Origin: Rhynochetos jubatus
Lineage: Eukaryota > Chordata > Aves > Eurypygiformes > Rhynochetidae
Assembly: GCA_027574665.1 (NCBI GenBank)
Contig: CM050655.1
Location: forward strand, 3,596,001-3,660,000
DNA: 64,000 nucleotides
Reading direction: 5' to 3'
Below, piece by piece: positions 24,457-37,100 of the stretch. Position numbers and translations under genes: made by a program. Within the stretch, counting starts at the first letter, position 1. Every line of letters begins with the position of its first letter. A model generated the notes under the pieces. It had not been told where the DNA came from and searched no databases. It saw only the letters and a list, made by a program, of their open reading frames with translations.

Positions 24457-25190
24457 AGAATCACAGAATCATAGTATGGTTAGGGTTGGAAGGGACCTTA
24501 AAGAACATCTAGTTCCAACCCCCTGCCACGGGCAGGGACACCCTCCACTAGACCAGGTTGCTCCAAGCCTCATCCAGCCTGGCCTTGAACAATTCCAGGG
24601 ATGGGGCATCCACAGCTTCTCTGGGAAACTTGTCCCAGTGCCTCACCACCTTCTCTGGGAAGAACGTCTTCCTGATGTCTAATCTAAATCTCCCTGCTTT
24701 CAATTTAAACCCATTACCCCTTGTCCTGTCACTACAGGTCCTTGTAAAAAGTGCCCCCCAGCTTCCTTGTAGGACCCTTCAGGTGCTGGCAGGCTGCAAT
24801 AAGATCTCCCCGGAGCCTTCTCTTCTCCAGGCTGAACAAGTCCAACTCTCCCAGCCTTTCTTCATAGCAGAGGTGCTCCAGCCCTCTGATCATCTTTGTG
24901 GCCCTCTCTGGACTTGCTCCAACTGGTCTATATCCTTCTTATGCTGAGGGCTCCACAGCTGGACACAGAACTCTGGGTGGGGTCTCATGACTCAGACTAG
25001 AGGGGGAGAACCCCCTCCCTAGCCCTGCTGGCCACACTTCTCCTGATACAGCCCAGGATATGGTTGGCTTTCTGGGCTGCCAGTGCACACAGCTAGCTCA
25101 TGTTCAGCTTCTCGTCCACCAGTACCCCCAGGTCCCTCTCCTCAGGGCTGCTATCCCAATTTATTTGTTTCTTTCCCAGTTATTTGATAC
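24457..25190 (-). mobile_element. CR1 LINE fragment, 5'-truncated
   Basis: Read on the minus strand this is the 3' portion of a CR1 non-LTR retrotransposon. It runs from the end of the reverse-transcriptase ORF (minus-strand RDLGVLVDEKLN near 25100-25140) through the 3' untranslated region to the terminal repeats, seen on the plus strand as agaatcacagaatcatag at 24457-24474. Recognisable landmarks are the segment encoding the ORF2 C-terminus, the ccaggctggatgaggc block and the ggttggaactagat block. The ORF is dead: a TAG replaces a sense codon just after the LNMS residues. The 5' edge near 25190 is indistinct. It is truncated at the 5' end, as most avian CR1 copies are. Confidence 0.95.
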
Positions 25191-26288
25191 CTAAAGAGAT
25201 GAGGAAGAAAATAAAGGGAATAAAACTTATATTTCCAAAGAAAAGATAAAGGGTTTACAAAGTTTTGCCATGCTATTTCAATCTCCCTTATCAAGTACCT
25301 TTTGTTTTTTCTTCTTGTAAATATCAAGGTCCCACAGTCACACAGGCAGTTACAGAGGTGGCTTGAACAATATCCAAATATTTTTCCTAAGCAGACATGC
25401 TCCTCGGTGAGTTCAGTGTTAGGATTTTTATGTCTCCTGGTATTCATGAGCTGCCACTCACCTGCAATACTAATATTTCAGCCAACAGGTTGCTCATTTG
25501 TCTGGTACTGGTCACCGAGCAGTACCTCCCTGCCATCCCTTGTCTCGACTGACATACACCGTTTTGTCCTAAGCTAATAACAATTCACAGATTATCCTTT
25601 TCCCCTAGAACATTAGCTCTAAGGTCTTAAGACACTCCCAACTTTTTGTAACTTGACAGCTTCTACCATTTTTATCTCATTGGCACTTTCTATATGCACA
25701 CAGTGCTTCATCTCTCCTCTCTAACTATTAGTCTCCTGAATAGCCTCTTGAGGCAACCACTGCTGAAATTTGAAGAATGGTAGTAAATTGGTGGAGAAGA
25801 TAGATTGATTTAAACACAGGCGAAGTCTTCATCAGATCTTTCAGTTTGTGAATAATAGACATTATTTAATTCCTCTCCTAATAGTCATTTTTCATGCCAC
25901 CGTAGAGAGGCTCACTGCTCCCTCATTCCCAGGCTCAGCTGAGCACTAAAGACGTGCAGCTTTTGCACTGGTCAGTCAGCCACTTTCCAAAGCAACCTTT
26001 ATACTCATTTCAGCATTTTGACTTGAATTTCTTTTTTTATTATTTTTTTTTCTCAGGCCTGACTTTTAGCACTACAATACTAACAGATGGCACAATCCTT
26101 CCCTCAACAAGGACAAGTCTAACACGTTTATAAAGGTAGTGTTTTCTTAAGGGGAACCAACAGGAGGGCAGAGCAGAAGGATGCAACAGTTAGATTTAAC
26201 TGGTTGGCAATAAAGGGCGATCCCAATATCTGCTGCTAATGCAGGATGAGCTCCAGCTATAGCAAATGTGAAAAGAAAGTAGAGAATG

Positions 26289-26300
26289 AAAAAAAAAAAA
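26289..26300. repeat. Poly-A tract (12 bp)
   Basis: Twelve adenines with no recognisable element upstream. Confidence 0.95.
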
Positions 26301-26862
26301 GGCAAATCCAACCCCCCTACATGCTTGGAAATCCTGGAGAGCAAGAGTCGCTGTCGCTGCAGCCACCTCTGTGATTCTGCACGCAATATCAATGAATGCT
26401 CTGCCCTCGTGTGAGTACGGGACCGCAGAAGAGCTGCAAGGTAATTGCTTCTGAGTGACTGCTATGGGGGTGGTGCAGGGACCTCCTGGAGAACACGCCA
26501 CTCTTGCTGGATCCTACCCTTGCCCCCATTCAACCCCTCAAAGGAAGCCCTGCCTATGTTCTCCAGGACTGTGCTCCCAGAGGGAAGTCTGGATTAGCAT
26601 CTGATTTACAGAATTATTTTTATACAGACATTTTCCCATTGCTTCTTCCTAAAATCGCTTGCCATTAGCACTCCTGAGTTCTCCTACTATGCAGGCCTTC
26701 CACAGCAAATTACTATAGGATTGTGTACAGTCTATTCCCTGCAAGCTTTATTTGTGCTCAAGGTAAGTGATAAAGGGGAATGAATAATTACCTACCTGAA
26801 CACCAGCAGCAATTAAGGAATTTAGGGCCCAAACAGCCCATACTTGAAGAAGTGAATAGATT

Positions 26863-26888
26863 GGGGGGGGGGGGTGGGGGGGTGGGGG
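26863..26888. repeat. Interrupted poly-G tract
   Basis: Twelve guanines, T, seven guanines, T, five guanines. This is almost pure G over 26 bases and meets the simple rule for an intramolecular G-quadruplex on the plus strand. Such tracts are difficult to sequence, so the exact length may be inaccurate. Confidence 0.95.
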
Positions 26889-28544
26889 ATGGAAATATTG
26901 GGGAGGTTGCAAAGAAAGAATCATTCCCAAAGAGAAGTTCTTTGTGAACATACTAGAGAGCCAACAGTATGATTTTTAAGCATAGGAACATAAGGTATGC
27001 CTAGGTAGGTAGGAAAAAATTAAGTGGGGTTTTTTCCATCTTGGCTCATAAATGCAAATAATACATAAAAATCACTTTTTACATGTTTATTATGTCCTTT
27101 ACAGAAGAGACTACATCTACTGGTAATTTTTCCTCGATAATTTAGCCAATAAGATGCTCCCAGCATTGGGGCTGGTCCCTAGGCAATCCTCACCGACTCC
27201 TAGTCACCCCTGCAGGCATGGTCCCAGCCACAGGGAGCAGGGCAGGATTCCCTTCTGTGGCCCCTGCTTCTCCTTTGCAGTGAACCAAAAGAGAAAACAC
27301 TTATGTGAAAGGAAGGATTTGGGACCAGAGTTTCTCAGGTATTCAGCTGTTTAATGTCACAGACACATGCATCACAGGACTCTCAAAAGACTCTAAGCAA
27401 GCTACAAAGTAACAGAAAGTCAGAATCTGGCCCAAAAAATTGCGTCAGGCATCCAGCTTTGTAGTTCAATGCCTTTACAGTAGAGCTTAGTAAAATATAG
27501 AAACTACGTCCTTTTATTTTTAGATTTATTGTGGTGAACAGCTAATTGTTTGGCTATCAGTATGAAAAATTCACCGTTTTGATATCTTCCATCCAAAGAA
27601 AAGCTGCCATTTCTCCATCACCCTTCCCTCTGGGTTCACCACAGTGGATGAGAAGAGCCTGTGTCAGCCCTGTGCTGCCTTGAGCCACTGCTGACTCCTG
27701 GGAGCGGTACCTCACTAGTGCTCGCCTCCATTGTCCCCTCTGGACTTGGCAGCACCTCCTGGGATGCACTGTGAAGTTCAGCTCGAGGGAAGAATCACAC
27801 TGCATTAGGAGAGAGGGATTCTGCAGAGCTAGGCTCCGGGGAGACAAGCTCATGAACTGAAGCATCGGTAGCAAAGTACTAGCAGAGAAATGCTGCTAAA
27901 CTGACACGAAAGGAAATGTCTGTGGTTTTTTGCAGACTCAGAAGTGAAATACTGGAATTGTGGTTTTAAAGACCCGTGCCAAAATCCTCTTACATTTATC
28001 TGATAAAGGGAGCCATCATGGAAAAATCTGTTATCCTGATAGAAGCTGCAGTTTTGCACAGAGTTCCTCTTCCATGAGAAAATAATTCAACCAAAATCCC
28101 CAGCCAGCCTCAGACAATCTTTGCAAGCAGGACCCTGTTATTCAAGGGTACATTCCTCTGCCACCACAGCCTTCCAAGCCCTTCAAGGCCAAAAGAAACC
28201 CAAGTACACCCCTGTAATCAATGATGTAAACCTCAATCCAGTGGACAAGGACTGATGTACCTTATCCAAAGCACAACTGCAGAAAAGCTTAGGTTTTCCT
28301 CTCCCAAGTTTCCCTTCTTTAAACAGAAGAAAACTGTGATTAAGACCAAATAGGTTAAGTGGAATCAACTCCCAATCCTTTTTTTGAAGCCTACATTAAT
28401 CATCAAGCTTTCCCATTGCAGTTGATATTATTTTAAGTTCGCATATGAAAGGAGAAGTGTAAACCAAAGAGTACATCACCTCCTAAGATATGGAGTCAAC
28501 ATTTTTCTATGAATATCTGAATGGGTTTTCTAAACTAGATTTTA

Positions 28545-28603
28545 GGTAGTTGGACTAGATGATCATCAAGTCCCTTCCAAAAGAATTAAACTATCCTATC
28601 CTA
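28545..28603 (+). mobile_element. CR1 3' tail remnant
   Basis: Only the terminal part of a CR1 3' end is present: agttggactagatgatcatc, then gtcccttccaa, ending in two copies of tatccta-like sequence in place of the usual attctatg terminal repeats. This matches the end of the CR1 3' untranslated region in plus orientation. At about 60 bases it is a small and diverged remnant; chance similarity is unlikely but cannot be fully excluded. Confidence 0.65.
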
Positions 28604-30886
28604 AACTTCTCTCTCATTCACCTTCAACCCTTTCTTCTCTTGAAAGGCCACTGTTCTGGAATTCTAAAAAGAAATTACACATGTGAAACAGATTTTGAAA
28701 GCAGAAATTGTGCTCAGTTATCCCAGGAGGAAAATACTTAAGCAATGACAAACATCCAACACATCTGCAAATTTCCCCTGTTTGTATTCAATCTGCAAAC
28801 AGGTAAAAACCACAGTAAGTAAAAACAAAACCACAGCAATATTCCTCCTAATACTCTTCAAACTGGAAACAGAGAAGAGACTTCACTTAATTCATTTATT
28901 ATGGCTTGTGTATCTTAACACACAAGCTATATTTTAGTTTCATAGCATGCTTCCTGAACAAAGGATTATTCATCAACATAAGGTATGGAATGCTTAGTTT
29001 ACATGTTGCCTAGGCTGCAATGGTAGCAGATCATTAAAAGTAAAAATAACTATTACTGGACAGATTAAAATACTGGCCTCGTTCTGAGTGGAATATCCTT
29101 CTAAATATCAGCTGCTTTTGAAACTGAAAGATGGCAATGCCTATAAAACTTTACTACAGACTAATCCAGGAGATGAACTGGTAGCTTGTCAATGGCTCTA
29201 CAAAAACATATAAAGCACTGTGCACAGATATTTTACAGGGAGATGATCAGGATAGGTTTTTATATACTTCAGCTTTATGATTTATTGGACGTCTACTCAG
29301 TATAAGTATAGAATAAAGGAAAAGGATGTTTCCACTTCAGCAGACTCATGAAGCTAAAATGTATGAAAACAAACTGATCCCTGAAATTCTAGTGAATTTT
29401 TTCCTCATAAGTATGATTTGCAAAATGTATTTGTCCAGATATTTTTTATTTTGTAGATATTTTTATGTACCTATTAAACTAAAATATATTATGGCTTGCT
29501 TAGAATCAATTTGACAACTATATCCTGTGTATTATCTAAACGTTGTCAACTTTGAACATTCTTTTTAAGTTAAATGGTGTTAATGTTACCTGCTAAATAC
29601 AGGTCGACAAAGGAAACACAGGCTCCACAAAAAAATCTGAGCAAATGCTGAACAGATCGGGAAACCTGGATTCAGTTCACAGGCCTTCTTTGCTATCTTG
29701 GCCGAGTCACTGAATCAACACTCTGGGTATCAGTGGTTACATGTGCGCTCAGGTAAGGCAGCAAGAAGATGGTAAACACATCAGGCCTCACATAGGGAGA
29801 TGGAGAGTTTGTGATTTGCCACCATTAATGGTGGTGATTTTAAGTTCAACATATGTTATTTATATTATTTTAATTTTAAGAAGCTTAAGCTTCAGGTTGA
29901 AATGCCAACAACAACGTACAGAGTTGCCAAGATTAAGGTTAATTAAGTCTCTGGTAAGATAAAAAAACAGTACTGCAAACAACACAAACGGTTTCCATGA
30001 GCATTCATTTGGATTTTGACATATGTTCCCTTTGGCAAAGGAGGCAGTCAGCATGGTCTGTTACTTGCATCCTAGTCAACAGCATGTTCCAGTTCTACAC
30101 ATCCAAGCACCTTTACCAAAACTGGCATCCCTTCATGCACAGAATCTCCAGTGTAAGAGGCTGGGCTGGTGGGACTTCTCGTCAGGGAAACAAAGTGCCT
30201 GGGTCTTCACAAATTCAAACGAGTGACACAGAAGGTCTGGTTTTACCATACTGGAGGAATCACATGTGAGATTACAAACACTATAGTTTTAGTCTTCTCC
30301 CATTACTTCCACAAACTCTGCCCTGAAGGTCTTTGCCATAGCAGTTTACATTTGCACACCAGTGTTCATCTGAAAAACCTTCCAACACAGTGAAGAATCA
30401 CAGCAAGAGAACCAAGGAATGCTGAACAGCCCTACAAAGCGATGCTGTACAGCTCTGTCCACGGACGACATGTTTTCCTGATCTGTTAGTCAGCTCAGGC
30501 CTAGGTGTGGAACAGACCTCTCAGATTTTCTTGGTTGGCAATGTTTTCTTAAAAATGGAAAGCAAAAGAGCTAGCTCAGTTCTTGATGCAAGCTAACTTT
30601 TCAGGTTGTGAGAATGTCAGCAGCTCTCAGTGCTGGAATGACCCCACTCCTCTCCCAGACAGGCTGTCAAGCACAGCCCTGGCAACTGTCCCCGCTGTGC
30701 CTGCTCTACCACTGACTATCTCATCTTTCCAGCAGAAAATGCAGAGTATAATCGTTCTTTTTTTCCAGACTGGTGGATGACTTTTTATAATTACTTTTAC
30801 TTACCTTCTCTGTTGAAATATATTTTAAATGAAATATACCTAAAGGTTACAGTCAGTATTAAAATGAATCAAGTAGCTAAATAATG

Positions 30887-30917
30887 GTAAATAAAGTAAC
30901 CATAAAACAATAAACAA
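30887..30917. promoter_or_regulatory. Possible forkhead-factor site pair
   Basis: GTAAATA at 30887-30893 and TAAACAA at 30911-30917 both fit the forkhead (FOX) core in the same orientation, 24 bases apart, in a very AT-rich stretch. Sites this short arise by chance often, and I infer no specific regulated gene. Confidence 0.12.
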
Positions 30918-31076
30918 ATTACAAAATTCTAAGACTCACCGCTGTTATCCTGGATTTCATTCCAGCCCCTCTGTTATGCCTTCTGCATTTTATAGAGTGC
31001 AAAATTACAGTGATTCAGTTTATCTGAGCATATAATCTGAATGTCCTTTCCAACCTGACAAAGGCATAAAACACTC

Positions 31077-31092
31077 AAAAAAAAAAAAAAAA
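31077..31092. repeat. Poly-A tract (16 bp)
   Basis: Sixteen adenines just downstream (in minus-strand sense) of the exon candidate at 31110-31185. In that sense it reads as a T-tract within the putative intron, starting about 17 bases after the donor. Confidence 0.95.
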
Positions 31093-31109
31093 TCAGTATA
31101 CATGCTTAC

Positions 31110-31185
31110 CCATGCTGCTGCTGTCATTCTTCCAATTTGCCAGTCAAATGAGTGCATGAAGACTTCCTAGCAGTCAGTGGATTAA
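31110..31185 (-). other. Candidate non-coding or leader exon, 76 bp
   Basis: On the minus strand a pyrimidine-rich acceptor (ttgttctctttcag, plus 31186-31199) precedes 76 bases ending in ATGG and a good donor, gtaagcatg (plus 31101-31109). Both splice signals match consensus well. All three frames contain stops before the last part, so it is not an internal coding exon. It does contain a late ATG (ATG ACA GCA GCA GCA TGG) in a fair initiation context, so a 5' leader exon or a long non-coding RNA exon would fit. No CpG-rich promoter lies nearby and no partner exon could be identified with confidence. Confidence 0.2.
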
Positions 31186-34100
31186 CTGAAAGAGAACAAA
31201 AATATATTCAGTTTGCTTGTAAAAAAGCAAACAGGTGCAAGAAGACAAATGAAAACAACATCAATTCCATGAATTCAGGCATACTGGTTAGAACAGTCTG
31301 AGATAATCAGTATTTCCTGATTAACATTCCCCTCTTCTCACTCATTACAGTGCAGGCTCTTTGGTACCAGTTTCCTATTCCCAGTGGTCACTAGTGTCTC
31401 CTAGGACACACCATTCAAATCTTTTCTCTTCTGCTTAGACCTTTGTTCACCACGTCAGCTGAGAATTGGAACTAAAACTTCCATTTGCTAGAAATGCACC
31501 TCAATCATTTTATGAACAGGTTCAAATACAGCCACTTCCCAAAACATAGAAACTTCTGTTATCTCTTCCTAATTTCTCTTCCTTCATCATTCTCTCCAAA
31601 TAAAACTTTGCCATTGAAGTATGGAGGGCTAAGGTTCACGCTTATTTTAGCTGCTCAAACACTATGAGTGGGAGAAAAAAGAAAACTAAAACCAAATAAA
31701 AAACACTTGCAAAAAGATTCCAGACATGTATAAGGCAGAAATTGGAGAAGCTTTCCTCTCATTTCTGTGTGAGGAAAGGAGTGGAATAACAAGTGTATTT
31801 TGTACTGCTGGAGTTTCCTGGGCAGGCTGCTACTGGTTATAGGGGTTATACAGGTATTTAACAACATTAGCGCATAAGGTCAGCAACTAGACTGTAAAGG
31901 GAATTGGCACGCAAAATCTAGCGACATGTTAGGCACTATTAACCAAATAATTTAAGATACAAACTATGGAATCATCCAAAATGCAGCAAAAAGGAACGTG
32001 AAAGACAGGAACCCTGACATCAGCCATCACCCAGTGCAGAGAGAACACAAAAGCATCCTAACTGCCCTTGAAGAGCTGTTGTTTGGGTAATTATGTATCA
32101 GCTGCAGAACTGTCATGTGCATTCTGTTAAATAAGCCTCTGCTTTCAGAGATGAGCTGTAGCCTGGTCTCCCATGAAGCTGAGCGAGTCACACCCGAGTT
32201 CCTAATTGGAGGTAACAAGACAGCAAATTCACCTTCTTTTCTCCCAGATCCCCAGGCTGTGATGCAATTCTCTCCCAGAGAAGCTTCACACTTGGTTATA
32301 ATTCAGTGTGCAGTTCCAAACTGTGCTGTCTAAATGCTGGAGAGTAAGAAAAGAGGGGCTAGTAGGGATGAGATCCGTGCAAGCATTCCTCCTCCACAGA
32401 GACTAATATATGAATGCAAAAAGTCATTATTTTCCTACCCTCTCCATCCCTCATTTCACCCCTGCAATAACCATGCTGCTCTCATGCTCTCTTCTATGCC
32501 ACCTTTTGAGAAAAAACCTCTCTCCCGAGATTCCCATCAGGTGTGATTGTTTTTAATGCTGATGAAATCTCTTGGTAAAAATTCTCTCTTATGTCTTCCT
32601 TCACCAAAGGGTTACAGTCTTACTACAACCAGAAATCAGTTAGGTCTCTTGGTTTACCTGCTTCCTACCCAAACAAAGTCTAAATGCAGATACTGATTGA
32701 ATTAAAACACTCAGTAGAGAAGCTGCGAAGAAAAACCCTCACCCCTGAGGCAAAAGTAATTATTAGTGAATTATGACTTTAATCTACTGCGATCTTCCTA
32801 TTTCTTGCTGGAGTTTCATCATAATGATTAGAACACACCTGCTTAAGTTTTAAGTTGCTTATTTTAATAATTGAAATGTTTAGGGTCTTTTAAAGAAAAT
32901 TTATTTTCTGTTCCCCCAGGAGAAGCCATAACATTAATGGATACTGGCTTACAGTCCTTCGTACACGAAACGCAGCTTTGGCAACTTTCATTTTGATTGA
33001 ACTTTTACAGTTTATTTTATGAGGTTTCAAAAGATACGCGTCTCTTAGTTACAGAGATTTGTGTTCTGTGTTTGAAAACTCCAATTACACTTTCTAATTA
33101 AAGTCTTAAGTGACAAATTTTAACTGAGTGTTCTACAGATATAAAATGGGAGCCAATAAATGTAGCAAATTTTATTGAAGAACCAGAACCCAGTTACCTG
33201 CTGCAACTTTTGCTACAGACTGAAGTTCAGCTCAGAGAATGCAAAATCTGTTACATTTTAAAAAACACAACAGTGACAAAACAACAAAAAGAAATCCATT
33301 TACTGTTTCAAACTTAAAAAATAATGTAGGGTCAGACACTCATGAAGTTCTACCCTTTGGCTTTGTTAGCTGCTTTTCAGAAGAAAAAGCCTACTCCAAA
33401 CTTTCCAGTTATATCTTCTACACTGCCACTGAAGCCTACAATCTGAAAATTTTACCAAGTTCACGGAGGGGGGGAAAATGCTTTCTAGAAATACCCCTCT
33501 TAGACTTTCACCCCATTGCTTCAAACAAAACCAATGAGGGACAGATGCTGAGAAATGTTCCTGAAGCTGTAGGCCAGGGCCAGCCCCACAGCCAAGACCT
33601 ATGAAGGTGCGTACTGCTGCCTGTTGAAGCAAGTCAGCAGATCTTGGTCTGGCCTGGTTTCTCCTCTTTCTCCTTATTGAAATAAGTTACCTGGCTACGG
33701 GCATGCTGCTGCACAGAAAACAGTCCTGGGATCACGCGGCAGGGCCGGCTGCCGCATGACTGCAAAGGGTTCACTTGAAAACCTCATTAAACTGGGAGGC
33801 AGGTTTTGGGGAGGGTGAAGGACAGTGCTTGTGCTTTCCTTCTTGTCAAGATTCTCTGTCTCCCCAGACATTTCCTATACCCTGCACTGCCTCATCCCCC
33901 GATACTTTCAGGAGTGCAGCACCATATTAGATGGGAAAACCAAACGAATTGCAGAGCTGAGGCACCTACAGGCAGTGGATTTGATTCCTGCATACTAAGC
34001 CCTCCACATTACAGGGCTGTAGTCAGGAAGACAACTGCTAAATTAAATAACACCGAATAAGTGCAACTATCATGATGGAATAAGGATCTTAACAGTGTAA

Positions 34101-37100
34101 CCAAAATACCAGAGACCAGCTGGACAATTAAGAAATCAGAAAGTACCTGTAGTTCTTGCAAAACATGGTGCAGGATAAGACACCTGCTGACACGTCTGCT
34201 GCAAGTCTTTACAGACCTGTCAAGCCTTTTCCACAAGTTGTTTCTAGTGAGCCCCTTTTTTTGGTTGGTTTGTTTTTTAAGTGATTTGTTATTTTTTGGA
34301 GCCACCTTCCTGAACATACCAGATATGCTTCTCATTTACGGTTCACTTAGATCAGTTGGGGTTTTATGTTTTGTTGTTACTGTTTCTTGACAAGTTTCTG
34401 GATTACCCACGCTCTCTGTAAATAACCAAAAAGCATGATGTGAACTTCAGTATCACATCATCTCTGCTGCTAAGATGGAAAGACGGCAGAAAATGAAAAC
34501 ATCAGACAAGTTTTCTGGGAGAAATATGCTAAACCTCAAGCGCTGTTTAAATTAAACATTAAAACAATTGGTCTCTCAACTAAATACCTACTTATATGCA
34601 TGCCAGGAGACACAATTTATCCCTAGTTTCAAGTTACTTTAATTTTTCAGCTCACAAAGAAAAGCCTTTCACATTTATAACAAAAAGAGATAAATTATTC
34701 AACCTAAAAAAATCTGATGTTTAAGAGAAACAGGCCAAAGGATGTCAGAACATGTTAGTTACTTTACCAGAGCTGATAAGCCCATCTGCAACAGGCTGCT
34801 GTGTCTGAATGGCCAGCACCAGGAGCTGCAGTGGAACCTCACAGGGTTTCCTCAAGGCAGGCAAACAATAAACCACACACCAAAATCTCCCTTCTTAAAC
34901 TCTTGAATTTTCAGGATTGCAGCCCAATGAGTATATAAAACTTCCTTTACTGCTTTATGTATTATATACGGCATATTATATTATACAAACTGCTTATATA
35001 TTTCTGAAGGTAATACGATCCAGACATGATACTTTCACAAAGTCTTCCATGTTTCTGACCCCTCTGACTTTTCTCAATGTTTTCTATTATGTGGAACAAA
35101 TGTCTAAAAACGCAGGAGTTTTGCTTACGAGCCAAGGCACTGAAATACTTAAGATATTCCCAAATGTTTTTGAGCATTTTAGGCTTTGCTTTTTATTTCC
35201 AGTGTTGCCACACTGGATATATAATGGGATATTCTGTCTATCTTTATGAATAAGCAGACTTTAAAAAACCCATCTCACTAATCTCTTAGTCTCAGTGAAA
35301 TCTTGAAACAGCTAAAAGTATGTGCTGGGGAAAAAGAAGTAATTTCCTTTCAAACAGATGTTAGGTCTTTCATTTCAATGAATATCTCTCCCTCTTCTTG
35401 TCATGGGAGAAGCAGCAAATGCAAGGGCCCCCTCTTGGCTTCACAATAACAAATGATAGAGACCTTTTCGTATCTGTTCTTATTTATAGTGCTGCTCCAT
35501 AGTGAACAGTATCAATCTTTTCACTCTTTCATAAAAAAGTTTTTCCACGTCTCTAATCTTGCTTGCTATCCCTCCCTGGTCATTATGCTTTAATCTGGCA
35601 GAAAAACTCATTATGAGATCCAACACTAGATGAAATTACTTGGGAGCGCACATTTTCATCCTATGAGAGCAGGCACTTGCACAGCTTGCAGAGGGGTCTA
35701 TTATGCTTTCTAGTTTCTACATCACAAATGGGTATTTTTAGAGATAATTTAGTTCAGCATTACCAGATGAGGCACTTTAGCCAGGGCTATAAAGGACATT
35801 ACGAAAGATGATACCTGAATGTCAAATATCTGTGGCATCATCCTCAATCTAAAGCGGTCAGCAAGGAAACCTGGACATGGCAGAATTCATCTTGGCCCCA
35901 AGATGTGCCTAGCTTTCAGGGCAAAAAGGGGATAAAGAAGGTCCACCTAGCTACGGTTTGCAATCTCACCCAATGTGGTGTCTTTCTGGATAAAATCTTA
36001 GGAAGCAATATGAGGCGCCTCCTTGTTCTTTAAAAACTGATCTTCCTTGCTTCATTTGTGCACATCCAGAACAGTCCTAACCAAGCTGATGAGTACACAT
36101 GAAAATTTACAGAGGCAACGACTGGCACGGATGCGTCAACCTGCAAATGCCTCCATCTGGGGAGAGTACAGAGGATTTTCAGTGCTAGTTGAAAGGAACA
36201 AACAGCAGAAGTGAAATCATTAGGATCAGGGCAGTATTCCCCACATGCCAAGTAAGAAAGGAATGGTTCTAAGGTCATCAACCATCACAGGAGGGGAGGG
36301 AGAAGAAAATTAACATTTTATATAAGAAGAGTTTTTGAGGACTGTTTTGCCACAAGGCATCTTAGCCCATTAGTGAGATAAAGACAGCCTCTTGGCTTTG
36401 AAAAACCTCCTGCTGATAAAACCAAGAGCTGAAATCAAGGGGCTTAAGAGCACACTGAAATGCTTTACCGAATAGGGAACGACTTGTGCACATGTCTAAA
36501 TGCTTCACAAAACATCTGTTACCACTGACAGGGCCTGAAGATTGTGCAAGTAATAAATGAAGTCCTTGAAGTGTCCACATAGAAGCATCCAAGTGGCACA
36601 CTGTGTTTATCAGTGAAGATATTCCAGATTGGCTCTACAGTCCTCATGATTTAAGAACCAAAACCAATTCACAGCCATCCATAGGTCATATCCTGCATTA
36701 TTAAAGATACCTGTCTGGTTTTTCGCCCAGCCCTCTGCTACCACTGAATAGAACCAGAAAGGGGGCAGATGTTAGGTCATTTGGGACCTTGGCAGGAAAT
36801 TCATCATCATGCAAGCACATCACTTGTAACCAACCTAACAAGGTGGTTTCTATAGCTAAAGATAACTGCAGGGGCCAGGCCCCAGCATGGTAAGGTGTTT
36901 CTGAACTTGAGGCTTAACCTTCACCATGTTATCATCCCTCCTGCCACTTGTTTTGACAACACAAACATTTTGGACACTGGCATCATGAATGATACTTCAC
37001 ATTTGCTTATGTTTTTTCAGCTTTAAACTCAGCTTTAAACTTTTCATAACATTAAGTCCTGCTAGGATTTCTTTGTTTTCTTTAAAGAAAAGAGAGAACT

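Larger units (their letters stand above)
25191..31109. other. Unique non-coding DNA
   Basis: Apart from the separately listed G tract, A-tracts and CR1 tail, nothing was recognised. The GC-richer pieces at 27150-27290 and 27600-27870 hold chance frames but no domain. Minus-strand donor-like sites occur at 30803-30806 (acttac in plus orientation) and near 30937-30941 (actcac). Confidence 0.55.

Noticed and set aside
24326-24947. Plus-strand frames of 118 and 129 codons
   Set aside because: They are mostly the antisense of the CR1 3' region at 24457-25190; similar frames recur wherever CR1 does, including 60571-60879.
27600-27874. 105-codon minus-strand frame in a GC-richer block
   Set aside because: No domain recognised and composition bias explains the lack of stops.
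33239-33604. 121-codon plus-strand frame
   Set aside because: No recognisable domain, no coding-like periodicity by eye, and no splice or promoter context.
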